Source: JAKVKY01 sp964293585
GTDB lineage: Bacteria > Bacillota > Negativicutes > Acidaminococcales > Acidaminococcaceae
DNA: 31,596 nucleotides
Assembly: GCA_964293585.1 (NCBI GenBank)
Contig: CAXYYS010000022.1
Coordinates: 1-31,596 of the forward strand
Direction: 5' to 3'
Of the stretch, positions 24,062 to 31,289 are shown in pieces. Every line of letters starts with the position of its first letter. Within the stretch, counting starts at the first letter, position 1. A program made the position numbers and the translations under genes. The notes under the pieces were generated by a model. That model had not been told where the DNA came from. It did not search any database and saw only the letters and a program-made list of their open reading frames with translations.

Positions 24062-24135
24062 AATTGCTTCACCACATGATCATTCATGCCGCACGCCAGA
24101 CACTTCGCAACATCCTCCGCAAAAGTTTCCGCGCC
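24062..24135 (-). pseudogene. Relic of a response-regulator receiver domain (third hybrid kinase)
   Basis: The minus strand reads ETFAEDVAKCLACGMNDHVV, followed by KQF. It aligns without gaps to ETFTEDIQKCLDAGMNGHVP near the C-terminus of the second hybrid kinase, including the Lys after it that closes receiver domains. No start, phospho-acceptor region or stop remains. The fragment is closer to the neighbouring BvgS-like kinase than to the first hybrid kinase, so it is probably the remnant of a deleted paralogue. Repeat R5 lies 40 bases beyond its 3' end. Confidence 0.75.
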
Positions 24136-24154
24136 TCCGTAGTTTAGCAAACTT

Positions 24155-24190
24155 GTTGGCGGTTCACAAAATTACTCCGGTTCGATTGTG
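24155..24190. repeat. Fragment of one outer end of the repeat family (R6)
   Basis: Read on the minus strand: AACC, core GGAGTAAT, TTTTGTGAACCG. This matches one end of R2, R4 and R5 with yet another core. No partner end is seen. Confidence 0.6.
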
Positions 24191-24221
24191 TTTACATCGG
24201 CTACGGCAAATATGTTATACT
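24191..24221 (+). promoter_or_regulatory. Promoter of the hydrolase gene
   Basis: TGTTATACT (24213-24221) is an extended -10, with TTTACA at 24191-24196 at a long 19-base spacing. It lies just after the repeat fragment, which ends near 24190. Confidence 0.5.
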
Positions 24222-24247
24222 GACGCCAAAGGATAGGGGGCGTGAGT

Positions 24248-25291
24248 ATGTATAAATTTACAAAAATAGCTTTGGCGGCGGTAATGATGGCGCAACTGTT
24301 GGGAAGTGCGAATGTGGTGGCGGCGGAAAAAACTGCCGCTGTTCCAAATTCGTCGCCGGTAATTTCTACGCCGGCGCCTAATCCGGCGCAGCCTCAAGGG
24401 AATTTTATTGCTTTTGGCCAGGGCGGTCCCGCCCGGGGCGTGATTGATAAGAGTGGCGACAAAAAACTGCAGGCGCTGCTGGCAGAAACCGTGCCGCAGT
24501 TTAAACAGGAAAGCTATCTTGATCCGGTCAGCGGCAAAACGCTGGCGTACAATTTATTTGTCCCGGCCGATTCTAAGCCGGATCAAAAAGTACCGCTGCT
24601 AATGTTCATTGGCGATGCCAGCACCGTGGGTACGGATTTACTCCGGCCCTTAAAACAGGGCTACAGCCCGGCGGTATGGGCCACCAGGTCGTTTCAGGCC
24701 AAACATCCCTGTCTTATCCTGGTGCCTCAGTACCAGGGCGTGGTCATTGACGACCACAACGGGTTTAAAGTTACAGACGACGTAGAAGCTACGGCGCGTC
24801 TGGTGCAAGTTGTCGCTAAAAAATACGGCGCGGATCCAAAACGGCTGTACAGTACGGGGCAATCCATGGGCTGCATGATTACCATGTACCTGGCTGCCCG
24901 GCACCCGGATTTATTCGCCGCGGAGCTTTTGGTTTCGGGTCAGTGGGACATTAAAGATTTACAACCGCTGGCTACGCAGAAATTTTTCTACATTGCCGCC
25001 GGCGGCGATGAAAAAGCTTCCGGAGGACAACGGGAGCTGCTGCCGGTTTTACAGGCGCAGGGCGTAAAAGTGAGTACGGCTACCTGGGATGCGAAAAAGA
25101 GTTACACCGCCTTATCCCGGGCTGCCCGTCAGGAAATTGCCAAGGGCAACAAAATTAATTTTGCCACGTTTACCAAAGGCTCGGTTTTGCCGGCGGGGGT
25201 TAAGGATAACAACGAGCATATGTATTCTTTTGACCACGCGTACCAGATTGCGGCGGTACGGGAATGGTTGTTTGAACAGGGTAAAAAATAG
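24248..25291 (+). CDS. Secreted alpha/beta hydrolase (esterase/PHB depolymerase-like)
   Basis: About 347 residues. A signal peptide (KIALAAVMMAQLLGSANVVA, cleavage near AAE) and a Pro-rich spacer lead to an alpha/beta-hydrolase domain. Visible parts are VPLLMFIGDAS (oxyanion region), VEATARLVQVVAKKYGADPK typical of depolymerase-like esterases, the nucleophile elbow GQSMG (Ser206), and a C-terminal NEHMYSFDHAY that should supply the His. The substrate is unknown; feruloyl-esterase or peptidase-like use is possible. ATG 24248 has GGGGG at seven bases; GTG 24242 is too close to it. A fragment copy of its 5' end lies 500 bases upstream. Confidence 0.85.
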   Translation: MYKFTKIALAAVMMAQLLGSANVVAAEKTAAVPNSSPVISTPAPNPAQPQGNFIAFGQGGPARGVIDKSGDKKLQALLAETVPQFKQESYLDPVSGKTLAYNLFVPADSKPDQKVPLLMFIGDASTVGTDLLRPLKQGYSPAVWATRSFQAKHPCLILVPQYQGVVIDDHNGFKVTDDVEATARLVQVVAKKYGADPKRLYSTGQSMGCMITMYLAARHPDLFAAELLVSGQWDIKDLQPLATQKFFYIAAGGDEKASGGQRELLPVLQAQGVKVSTATWDAKKSYTALSRAARQEIAKGNKINFATFTKGSVLPAGVKDNNEHMYSFDHAYQIAAVREWLFEQGKK

Positions 25292-25325
25292 TTATTTTAT
25301 TGAATAGGATTCTTGATGCTATCAC

Positions 25326-25363
25326 AAAAATGCCGGTCAGTTTTTAAAACTGGCCGGCATTTT
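25326..25363. terminator. Intrinsic terminator of the hydrolase gene (bidirectional)
   Basis: AAAATGCCGGTCAG pairs with CTGGCCGGCATTTT around TTTTTAAAA. A close relative of this hairpin is found at 31216-31256. Confidence 0.85.
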
Positions 25364-25396
25364 GATTGGCAGAGATTAAATTAATCTGGCACGTAT

Positions 25397-25687
25397 TCAG
25401 GTGGGAATGCTTTGCTCATAAAGATATTCCGGAGCAATATCCAGATTGTCGTTCCAGACTACAGTACCGTAAAGTGCTTTGGCTTGCAAAAACAAATTAG
25501 GATTACGCAAATCTTGATAAAGTTTTTCTTTGAGCAGCGGCTTGGCATCATATAAACGCTTTTCACCGTTAGAAAAAGTAAGCAGCAAACTAAAATTACC
25601 GCTGGCTTTAACGTCTGTTACGGTCAGTAATTCCTCGTCAGCTATGCAAACATAATCTTTAAGCTTGTCATCATAAACTTTTTTCAT
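25397..25687 (-). CDS. DUF2442 family protein
   Basis: 96 residues. The DUF2442 pattern is clear: VTDVKASGNFSLLLTFSNGE, then KRLYDAKPLLKE and a C-terminal ALYGTVVWNDNLDIAPEYLY. The family is small, cytoplasmic and usually found next to DUF4160, often discussed as a toxin-antitoxin-like or mobile pair, with no proven biochemistry that I can cite. AAAGGAG lies nine bases before ATG 25687; the upstream in-frame ATG at 25729 overlaps the DUF4160 gene and has no such site. The two genes are 25 bases apart and form an operon. Confidence 0.85.
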   Translation of the reverse strand: MKKVYDDKLKDYVCIADEELLTVTDVKASGNFSLLLTFSNGEKRLYDAKPLLKEKLYQDLRNPNLFLQAKALYGTVVWNDNLDIAPEYLYEQSIPT

Positions 25688-25712
25688 GCGGCTTGCTCCT
25701 TTCTCCAAAACT

Positions 25713-25973
25713 TTATCGTAGTGGCTCAATTTTATAAAGAGCTTGCTTTTTGGTTGCTAAATCCCAATTGGCAATCAGCTCATCCTTATGCAACTCAGCC
25801 CAGGCCACAATAAGTTTAATTTTATTTTGTGGCATGGATCCTTTTAACAACTTTCCGTCAAAATCAAAAGTAGCTTTATAATCTTGATAAGTTGCATGAA
25901 AATGAGGCGGATTGTGTTCGCCATTATTATACATATTGATAATAATGCCGTAAAACATTGATATGGTTGGCAT
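25713..25973 (-). CDS. DUF4160 family protein
   Basis: 86 residues with the family signature MPTISMFYGIIINMYNNGEH followed by NPPHFHATYQDYKA, and a C-terminal VAWAELHKDELIANWDLA. The two His of PPHFHA are invariant in the family and may bind metal or act in catalysis. It is the first gene of a two-gene operon with DUF2442. AGAGGAGTTGAG precedes the ATG. The promoter is TTGTTT-17-TATAAT on the minus strand (26004-26032). The locus is more AT-rich than its surroundings, which fits an acquired cassette. Confidence 0.88.
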   Translation of the reverse strand: MPTISMFYGIIINMYNNGEHNPPHFHATYQDYKATFDFDGKLLKGSMPQNKIKLIVAWAELHKDELIANWDLATKKQALYKIEPLR

Positions 25974-26003
25974 CTCAACTCCTCTCCGAACTATCCTGTA
26001 ATC

Positions 26004-26032
26004 ATTATATAAAATATTAGTTTTTTAAACAA
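26004..26032 (-). promoter_or_regulatory. Promoter of the DUF4160/DUF2442 operon
   Basis: On the minus strand TTGTTT (26027-26032), 17 bases, TATAAT (26004-26009). Confidence 0.65.
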
Positions 26033-26120
26033 GGCTATTATTCAAGGCATTTTGTTTCCCATCACGATAAAAAAAGCTTTACCGTTGTATTTTTTTGGCA
26101 ATAACGGCGAATATTTTTAC

Positions 26121-26152
26121 CAACCTACCCGATTCGGGTAGGTTGTTTTTTT
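26121..26152 (+). terminator. Strong terminator hairpin in the leader of the secreted-protein cluster
   Basis: CAACCTACCCGA pairs with TCGGGTAGGTTG, directly followed by seven T. No plus-strand gene lies between the hydrolase terminator and this site, so it may end a small RNA or attenuate the gene at 26223. Confidence 0.75.
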
Positions 26153-26222
26153 AAAATTTTGCTATAAATAGAGGTAGGCAAGTACAAACAAAAGTGGTTT
26201 AGGGAAGGGAAGTGACGCGAGT

Positions 26223-28136
26223 ATGTTCAGGAAACTAACCGTGATCTGCACCTGTCTCCTGTGTTTTATGGGGGCGGCGGTCAGCCAGGCGGTAAACTGG
26301 ACCTACCTGCAGCGTCAGGAAGGGACTTTGTATGGTCCCTGCACTGCTTATTTTGACCGGGATTCCGTGAGCCGGGACCAAAAGAAAATTTCGGTCTGGA
26401 TCTTATGGACCATGGATGAGCCGTATCTTTCCCGGGGTGTCCACAAAATACTCTATCACCAGGAAATGTTTAAGGATGCCGCCGGATGGCAGCGTGCGCG
26501 GCTGGAGATGCATCGTTTCGGACAGCAGGACCGGGTCCTGAACCGTTATCGTGATTACAAAGCTACTTTTTACAAGGTGACACCGGATTCCCCGGAAGCC
26601 AACGCCCTGGAAAAAATCCAGCTGGTGGCTAAGGAAAGGCCGTTCCCCACCGCAGTGGCCACAGCGTCCTTAAAAGTACCTGCGCCCCAGTGGCGCCAGG
26701 CAGCCGTCCTGCCCGAAGGAACTTTGTACATTGACAAAACTACGTTGACCATCTGGCCGGAGCAACCTTTTAACCGGGCCGAAGTTACCGCCAAACTGGT
26801 TTGGAATGACCAGGCGCTGGCCCAGCGTAAACAGGAACTGGCGGCTTTTAACCTTAAACAGTATCCGCTGGATTACAAGGACATTAAATACACCGTTTTT
26901 ACTTATCACTTTCAGGCGGCCGACGACTTGTGCCGGATTTACGAGATCACAGATTACGACGCCTCTGACCAGAGATGTACGCTTTTAGACGGAGTCAAAC
27001 TGCATAAACTGGCGGCCGGGTCCCGGGATGCAGCGGTGCTGGCAGCCATAAAAAAAGCTGACGCATTGCCAGCAGTGACGCCTACGGAAAAAGCGGCCGC
27101 ACTGCCAGCAGTGACGCCTACGGAAAAAGCTGACGCACTACCGGAGATCCTGCCGGCGAAAAAAATTTACGGCATCCCCTGGGGAATTACCCGGACCGCA
27201 GTTGGAAATTTGGCCCAAGCTAAAAACTGGGAAAAACTTCCCAAAGGATTTTACGCTTCGTCCTCCCTAAACTACAACGTGACTTTTGCCGGGTATCCGG
27301 CGAAACTGTCCTGCAATTTCCGCGAAGATTACAAGACCGGTTACAGTTTCTTTTATCAGGCCAGGATTACCGTGGACGGCAAAACTGCTCCTATCGAAAA
27401 ACTGTATGCCCAGATACAAAGCCAATTGATTAAGCAGTACGGCGATACGCCGGAACTGGGTTATCCGCCGCTGCGCAACAGCCGGGACGAAAAACCCTGG
27501 GGTCCGGGCGCCGGCAAAGTGTGGCAGGTAACCACGCCCGCAGGGCAGATTTTTGAAGTACAGACGCAGCTTAATTTATGCGATCGGGTGCTGCTGCTGA
27601 TTTACCGCAACCTGTCCGTGGAACGTTACTACAAGAACCTGATCAATCCGTTGCCGCCCGGAGACCCGCTGCAGGCTGCCGGTGCCCTAAAAGGGTATGA
27701 AGGCATTGCCTGGGGCAGTACCACGGAACAGTTTAAAAAAGGCATGGCTAAGCGGGGATTCACCCTGACCAAAGAAACGGGCAGCCCGCTTAACAACCAG
27801 CAAAGTCTCACTTTTGGCAAGAGTGTCCTGGCGGGTTATCCGGTGGAATCCATCAGCAGTTATTTTAAGCACAACCAGTTTTACCTGAGCAGTATTAACG
27901 TACGGGTTCCCGCACAAGCAAACAGCGAGGAGATGTACCAGACCATCCGGAAGCATTTAACCGGAAAGTATGGACCGGAGCACCCGGAAAAAGATTTCCG
28001 GGGCCGGCAGATTTACGTCTGGGAATTCCCGCTGGCAGGTTTTAAACCTACACAAATCTTTTTGCACCGGGACCGGGATTTAATCATGGTGGGTTATTTA
28101 AACCCGGCCTTAGAAGCCAGGTTAAATAATTTGTAA
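26223..28136 (+). CDS. Large secreted protein: adhesin-E-like N-terminus and two WG/KYG domains
   Basis: 637 residues with a signal peptide (about 1-23, ending SQA). The N-terminal region (WTYLQRQEGTLYGPCTAYFD, RDSVSRDQKKISVWILW) resembles surface-adhesin-E-like domains of Negativicutes, and a related segment follows at about 155-200. A low-complexity linker (residues 279-308) repeats ADALPAVTPTEK. Two copies of another domain follow, starting IYGIPWGITRTAVGNL (about 314) and YEGIAWGSTTEQFKKGMAKR (about 495), each with a later L-x-K-Q/K-Y-G motif. The same domain makes up the two small secreted proteins at 29925 and 30539. Function unknown; probably surface or periplasmic. It heads a same-strand run of secreted proteins. 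Confidence 0.8.
   Translation: MFRKLTVICTCLLCFMGAAVSQAVNWTYLQRQEGTLYGPCTAYFDRDSVSRDQKKISVWILWTMDEPYLSRGVHKILYHQEMFKDAAGWQRARLEMHRFGQQDRVLNRYRDYKATFYKVTPDSPEANALEKIQLVAKERPFPTAVATASLKVPAPQWRQAAVLPEGTLYIDKTTLTIWPEQPFNRAEVTAKLVWNDQALAQRKQELAAFNLKQYPLDYKDIKYTVFTYHFQAADDLCRIYEITDYDASDQRCTLLDGVKLHKLAAGSRDAAVLAAIKKADALPAVTPTEKAAALPAVTPTEKADALPEILPAKKIYGIPWGITRTAVGNLAQAKNWEKLPKGFYASSSLNYNVTFAGYPAKLSCNFREDYKTGYSFFYQARITVDGKTAPIEKLYAQIQSQLIKQYGDTPELGYPPLRNSRDEKPWGPGAGKVWQVTTPAGQIFEVQTQLNLCDRVLLLIYRNLSVERYYKNLINPLPPGDPLQAAGALKGYEGIAWGSTTEQFKKGMAKRGFTLTKETGSPLNNQQSLTFGKSVLAGYPVESISSYFKHNQFYLSSINVRVPAQANSEEMYQTIRKHLTGKYGPEHPEKDFRGRQIYVWEFPLAGFKPTQIFLHRDRDLIMVGYLNPALEARLNNL
27058..27150 (+). repeat. 36-base in-frame tandem repeat coding the linker
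   Basis: Two full units and a partial third, each coding ADALPAVTPTEK or a close variant. Copy number could vary between strains without breaking the frame. Confidence 0.85.
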
Positions 28137-28214
28137 AGTCTGCCTGACCGGACGAGCGGCTCAAACAGCCGGCCGAACCGGTAAGTTGGAGAGAGAAAGA
28201 AAGCAGGTGAGCTT

Positions 28215-29447
28215 ATGCGCAGCACTTTACGTAAAATTTTAGGAGCCGCCGTACTGGCAGGCGCCATCCTGGTACAAGCGTTACCGGTGGCGGCAGGGTC
28301 CGCAGTCCCGGACCCAGGTCCAGTCCCGGAGCTGGCTGCAGCTAATAATCAGTTTGCCTTCGAGATGCTGCAGCAGCTGCACAAGGCTAATCCCCAGGAA
28401 AACATTATCTATTCGCCGCTGAGCGTGTCCACGGCCCTGAGCATGACCTATGCCGGCGCCCGGGAAAATACGGCGCGGCAAATGGCGGCGGCCCTGCATT
28501 TTGGCCCCAACGGGGAAGCCTTCCACAGCAAATTTTCTACGCTGCTTGCGGAGCTGGAGGCCAAAGATAAACCCTATACCCTGCATCTGGCCAACGCCGT
28601 GTGGCTGCAGCACAACTATCCGCTGGACAAGAACTACGTCAGCCTGCTGGATAAATTTTACACAGGCAGCTTTAACCAGGTGGATTTTATCCGGGCTACC
28701 GAAGCCGCCCGGCTGACCATTAACCACTGGGTGGAAGACAAGACGGATAAAGAGATTAAAGAACTGCTTCAGGATAATGATTTGTCGCCCAATACCCGGT
28801 TGGTACTGACCAACGCCATCTACTTTAAAGGACTGTGGGCCCTGCCCTTTGAACCCCGGGCCACGGCCAAAGATACGTTCAAGGTAAGCGCCGATAAAAA
28901 AGTGACGGTAGACATGATGAGCCAGGACGGAGTTTTTAACGTGGCGGCTAATGCCAACGGCACCCTGCTGGAACTGCCCTACACAGGCGGGGATCTGTCC
29001 CTGGTAATCCTGCTGCCGCAGGATCAGCCCGGCGCCCTGCAAAAATGTCTGGCAGACGGCGTGCTGCAAACTTTGTTAGCGCAAGCCGCACCCAAAAAGA
29101 CCGAAGTATACCTGCCCAAGTTTAAAGTGGCCGCCCGCTACTACCTGGACCACGAAAAATATTTGCCGGCGCTGGGCATGACCGATGCTTTTAATCCCAA
29201 GGCGGCAGATTTTTCCGGCATGACCGGCTACAAGAATCTGTTTATCGCCCACGTGATCCACCAGGCGATGATGGAAGTGGACGAGGCCGGCAGCAAAGCG
29301 GCGGCAGCCACGGCGGTAGTTATGAATACCAAGAGCGCCAGCCGTCCCCATGTTTTTAGAGTGGACCGGCCGTTTATCGTAGCGCTGCTGTATAAACCCG
29401 CCCACACCATCTTGTTCCTGGGGCGCATCCAAAATCCGGCAGCCTGA
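28215..29447 (+). CDS. Secreted serpin (serine protease inhibitor)
   Basis: 410 residues, full serpin length, with a signal peptide (ending near PVAAG). Family segments are present: NIIYSPLSVSTALSMTYAGA, TNAIYFKGLW, YLPKFKVAARYYL, and the terminal RPFIVALLYKPAHTILFLGRI. The hinge of the reactive-centre loop is of the inhibitory type (EAGSKAAAATAV), with small residues at P12-P9 and Thr at P8. Counting from the hinge puts P1-P1' at Lys373-Ser374 (VMNTKSAS), which predicts trypsin-like targets. It lies 78 bases after the adhesin-like gene with no terminator, so it is likely co-transcribed. Possible targets are host or competitor proteases. Confidence 0.95.
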   Translation: MRSTLRKILGAAVLAGAILVQALPVAAGSAVPDPGPVPELAAANNQFAFEMLQQLHKANPQENIIYSPLSVSTALSMTYAGARENTARQMAAALHFGPNGEAFHSKFSTLLAELEAKDKPYTLHLANAVWLQHNYPLDKNYVSLLDKFYTGSFNQVDFIRATEAARLTINHWVEDKTDKEIKELLQDNDLSPNTRLVLTNAIYFKGLWALPFEPRATAKDTFKVSADKKVTVDMMSQDGVFNVAANANGTLLELPYTGGDLSLVILLPQDQPGALQKCLADGVLQTLLAQAAPKKTEVYLPKFKVAARYYLDHEKYLPALGMTDAFNPKAADFSGMTGYKNLFIAHVIHQAMMEVDEAGSKAAAATAVVMNTKSASRPHVFRVDRPFIVALLYKPAHTILFLGRIQNPAA

Positions 29448-29463
29448 GAGAGAAGGAAGCCAC

Positions 29464-29532
29464 ATGAAAATTATCGGCCTGTTCTATGGCATATTGTATT
29501 TTCTCGGTAATTTATTACGGAGGAGGGAGTAA
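29464..29532 (+). CDS. Possible 22-residue hydrophobic peptide
   Basis: A short frame (starts MKIIGLFYGILYFLGNLLRR, then RE and stop) begins 16 bases after the serpin stop. GAAGGAAG lies just before its ATG. It is a single hydrophobic helix with a basic tail, and its 3' end contains the ribosome site (GGAGGAGGG) of the next gene, so its translation could be coupled to that gene. It may be a small membrane peptide, a leader, or chance. Confidence 0.4.
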   Translation: MKIIGLFYGILYFLGNLLRRRE

Positions 29533-29534
29533 TT

Positions 29535-29882
29535 ATGTTTAAGAAAAAATTCATGCTGATCCTGGTCCTGATTTTAGTGACGGGCTTGTGTGCCACGGTG
29601 CTGGCGAGCGAAACTACCAGCAACTGGTCGCCGTCCTATGGCGGCGCCAATTTCCAGTATGTGAACAGCGACGGCTACCAACAGGATTACAACATCCTGC
29701 GCTGGTACAACACCAATCCGTACCGGGTCAGCGTCAGCTACAAACTTTTGCTTAGCAACGGCAGCACCACGGGTAACCTGCAGTATCTGGCAGCCAAAGG
29801 CTACCAGGGCTACGTGCTGGATATTTCCCATCCCTTTGGGGCCAGGGTGGTAGCCAATTCTGTGGTGGTAAAACAATACTAA
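29535..29882 (+). CDS. Small secreted protein of unknown function
   Basis: 115 residues. A signal peptide (FMLILVLILVTGLCATVLAS) is followed by a short beta-rich mature domain rich in Tyr, Asn and Ser (NWSPSYGGANFQYVNSDGYQ, then SYKLLLSNGSTTG). No Cys in the mature part. I do not recognise the family. GGAGGAGGGAG precedes the ATG. It sits between the serpin and the WG/KYG proteins in the same transcriptional direction with small gaps, so it belongs to the same secreted set. Confidence 0.75.
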   Translation: MFKKKFMLILVLILVTGLCATVLASETTSNWSPSYGGANFQYVNSDGYQQDYNILRWYNTNPYRVSVSYKLLLSNGSTTGNLQYLAAKGYQGYVLDISHPFGARVVANSVVVKQY

Positions 29883-29924
29883 GACGGGCACCGGCACAGC
29901 AAATTTTGTAAGGAGGCGCAGAAG

Positions 29925-30509
29925 ATGAAATTGCGCGGACTAAAACTTGTAGTGGTTTTTATCTTGCTGCTGATAAACGTGAGCGCCACCGGCACAGCGG
30001 CTGCTCCGGAGGGAATCCTGGGTGTTACCTGGGGCGCTTCGCCGCAAGACGTGAAACAGGTTATGGACAAGACCGGTTTTACGTTATGGAAAGAGGATAA
30101 CGATCCCCAGTCAGGTTACTACGCAACTTATGCGGACGGGCTTTATGCCGGTTATTTTGTTACCGGTTTAACCTTCAGTTTCCTTTCTAACCAGGCTTAT
30201 GCAGCCAAGGTTTCTATTTCTGATAAACGTGCGGATATCCAGGCGGCGTACGCAGATTTAAAAAAGCTGCTGACGCAAAAGTATGGTCTTCCCAAACCGG
30301 AAGTAGTTTTGCATATTCCGGTGAATATGCCCGGTGTGCGGACCGCGGTCATGGACACTTATGTCACGGAATGGTCGCTGGATAATGGCAGCGAGTTGCC
30401 TTTCACGATTGCCCTAAACAAGAATCCCACCTGGGGTACCGTGGAAGTTTATTATGCCAACAAGGCGCTGCGCGAAAAATTAAAAACCCAGTCCCGCCAG
30501 GATATTTAA
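29925..30509 (+). CDS. Secreted single-domain WG/KYG protein (paralogue 1)
   Basis: 194 residues: a signal peptide (LVVVFILLLINVSATGTAAA) and one domain. Its start is EGILGVTWGASPQDVKQVMD followed by KTGFTL, and near the middle is YADLKKLLTQKYGLPKPE. These two motifs recur in the next gene and twice in the 26223 gene. The function is unknown. The signal-peptide DNA is nearly identical to that of the next gene, which points to tandem duplication. AAGGAGG precedes the ATG. It is likely an exported, non-enzymatic protein, since no catalytic motif is seen. Confidence 0.78.
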   Translation: MKLRGLKLVVVFILLLINVSATGTAAAPEGILGVTWGASPQDVKQVMDKTGFTLWKEDNDPQSGYYATYADGLYAGYFVTGLTFSFLSNQAYAAKVSISDKRADIQAAYADLKKLLTQKYGLPKPEVVLHIPVNMPGVRTAVMDTYVTEWSLDNGSELPFTIALNKNPTWGTVEVYYANKALREKLKTQSRQDI

Positions 30510-30538
30510 GCACGCGTGGTTTAAGGAGGAGGGAGATT

Positions 30539-31150
30539 ATGAAACTAAATTCTTTAAAATTACTAGCCTTTATCTTGCTGCTGCTGGTAAACGTGAGCGC
30601 CACCGGCGAAGCTGTCGAGCTGCAGGGATTTTTAGGTATTCCCTGGGGAACCAGCCGGGCGGATTTTAGGACCGCCATGGAAAAGCTGGGCTACACTTTT
30701 TATAAAGAGGAAGAACTGGGGAACATCAAACACCAGATGTATGAGAACGGGCCTTACGGCAGATATAATGTTTACGTAGCCGATGCCCAGTTTAAAGGCG
30801 ATGCCATGTATAACGGCGGCATCATGATTAAATTTCCCAACCAGCCTAACCAGGATCTGACTTATATTTATACCGAGTTCAAGGGCCTGCTGACAGAAAA
30901 ATACGGGCTGCCCGCGGAAGAAAAGAAAGCCTGGGAAATGAAAGCCGGACCAAATATCGGCGTGATCGTTACCCGGGCCGTCTGGAAAATTCCTAACGGC
31001 GACAAGGCGCCCAATCTGATTACGCTGGCGCATACGCCCGGGTTCCGGTATCCCGGCGATCAACGGCTTTGGGGCAATTGGGTGGACGTAGGTTATAAGA
31101 ACGAGGCTCTGGAAAAAGAACTGGACAAAGGGGAAAGTGCCAGGATGTAA
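30539..31150 (+). CDS. Secreted single-domain WG/KYG protein (paralogue 2)
   Basis: 203 residues with a signal peptide (LLAFILLLLVNVSATGEAVE) and one WG/KYG domain (LQGFLGIPWGTSRADFRTAM then EKLGYTF, and later YTEFKGLLTEKYGLPAEE). It lies 29 bases after its paralogue with its own strong GGAGGAGGGAG. The mature sequences have diverged far more than the leader region. It closes the secreted cluster; a terminator-like hairpin follows at 31216. Function unknown. Confidence 0.78.
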   Translation: MKLNSLKLLAFILLLLVNVSATGEAVELQGFLGIPWGTSRADFRTAMEKLGYTFYKEEELGNIKHQMYENGPYGRYNVYVADAQFKGDAMYNGGIMIKFPNQPNQDLTYIYTEFKGLLTEKYGLPAEEKKAWEMKAGPNIGVIVTRAVWKIPNGDKAPNLITLAHTPGFRYPGDQRLWGNWVDVGYKNEALEKELDKGESARM

Positions 31151-31215
31151 AAGGACAACGAGGAAATAAAATAATAGCACCGGAAAATATGTCAACTAAA
31201 AGTAGACACGCCGCA

Positions 31216-31256
31216 TAAAAATGCCGGCCAGTTTTTAAAACTGGTCGGCAACTTTG
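31216..31256. terminator. Terminator hairpin between convergent genes
   Basis: AAAATGCCGGCCAG pairs with CTGGTCGGCA around TTTTTAAAA. On the minus strand it ends in TTTTTATG, the better terminator, serving the partial gene at the window end; on the plus strand it follows the secreted cluster. It is nearly the same hairpin as at 25326-25363. Confidence 0.75.
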
Positions 31257-31289
31257 TTTGTGTGGGGAAAAGTAGCTTTGGAAAAAACT

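Noticed and set aside
25326..31256. Second repeat family from the two similar hairpins at 25326 and 31216
   Set aside because: Both are in terminator positions after genes; similarity is limited to the hairpin and is best read as related terminators.
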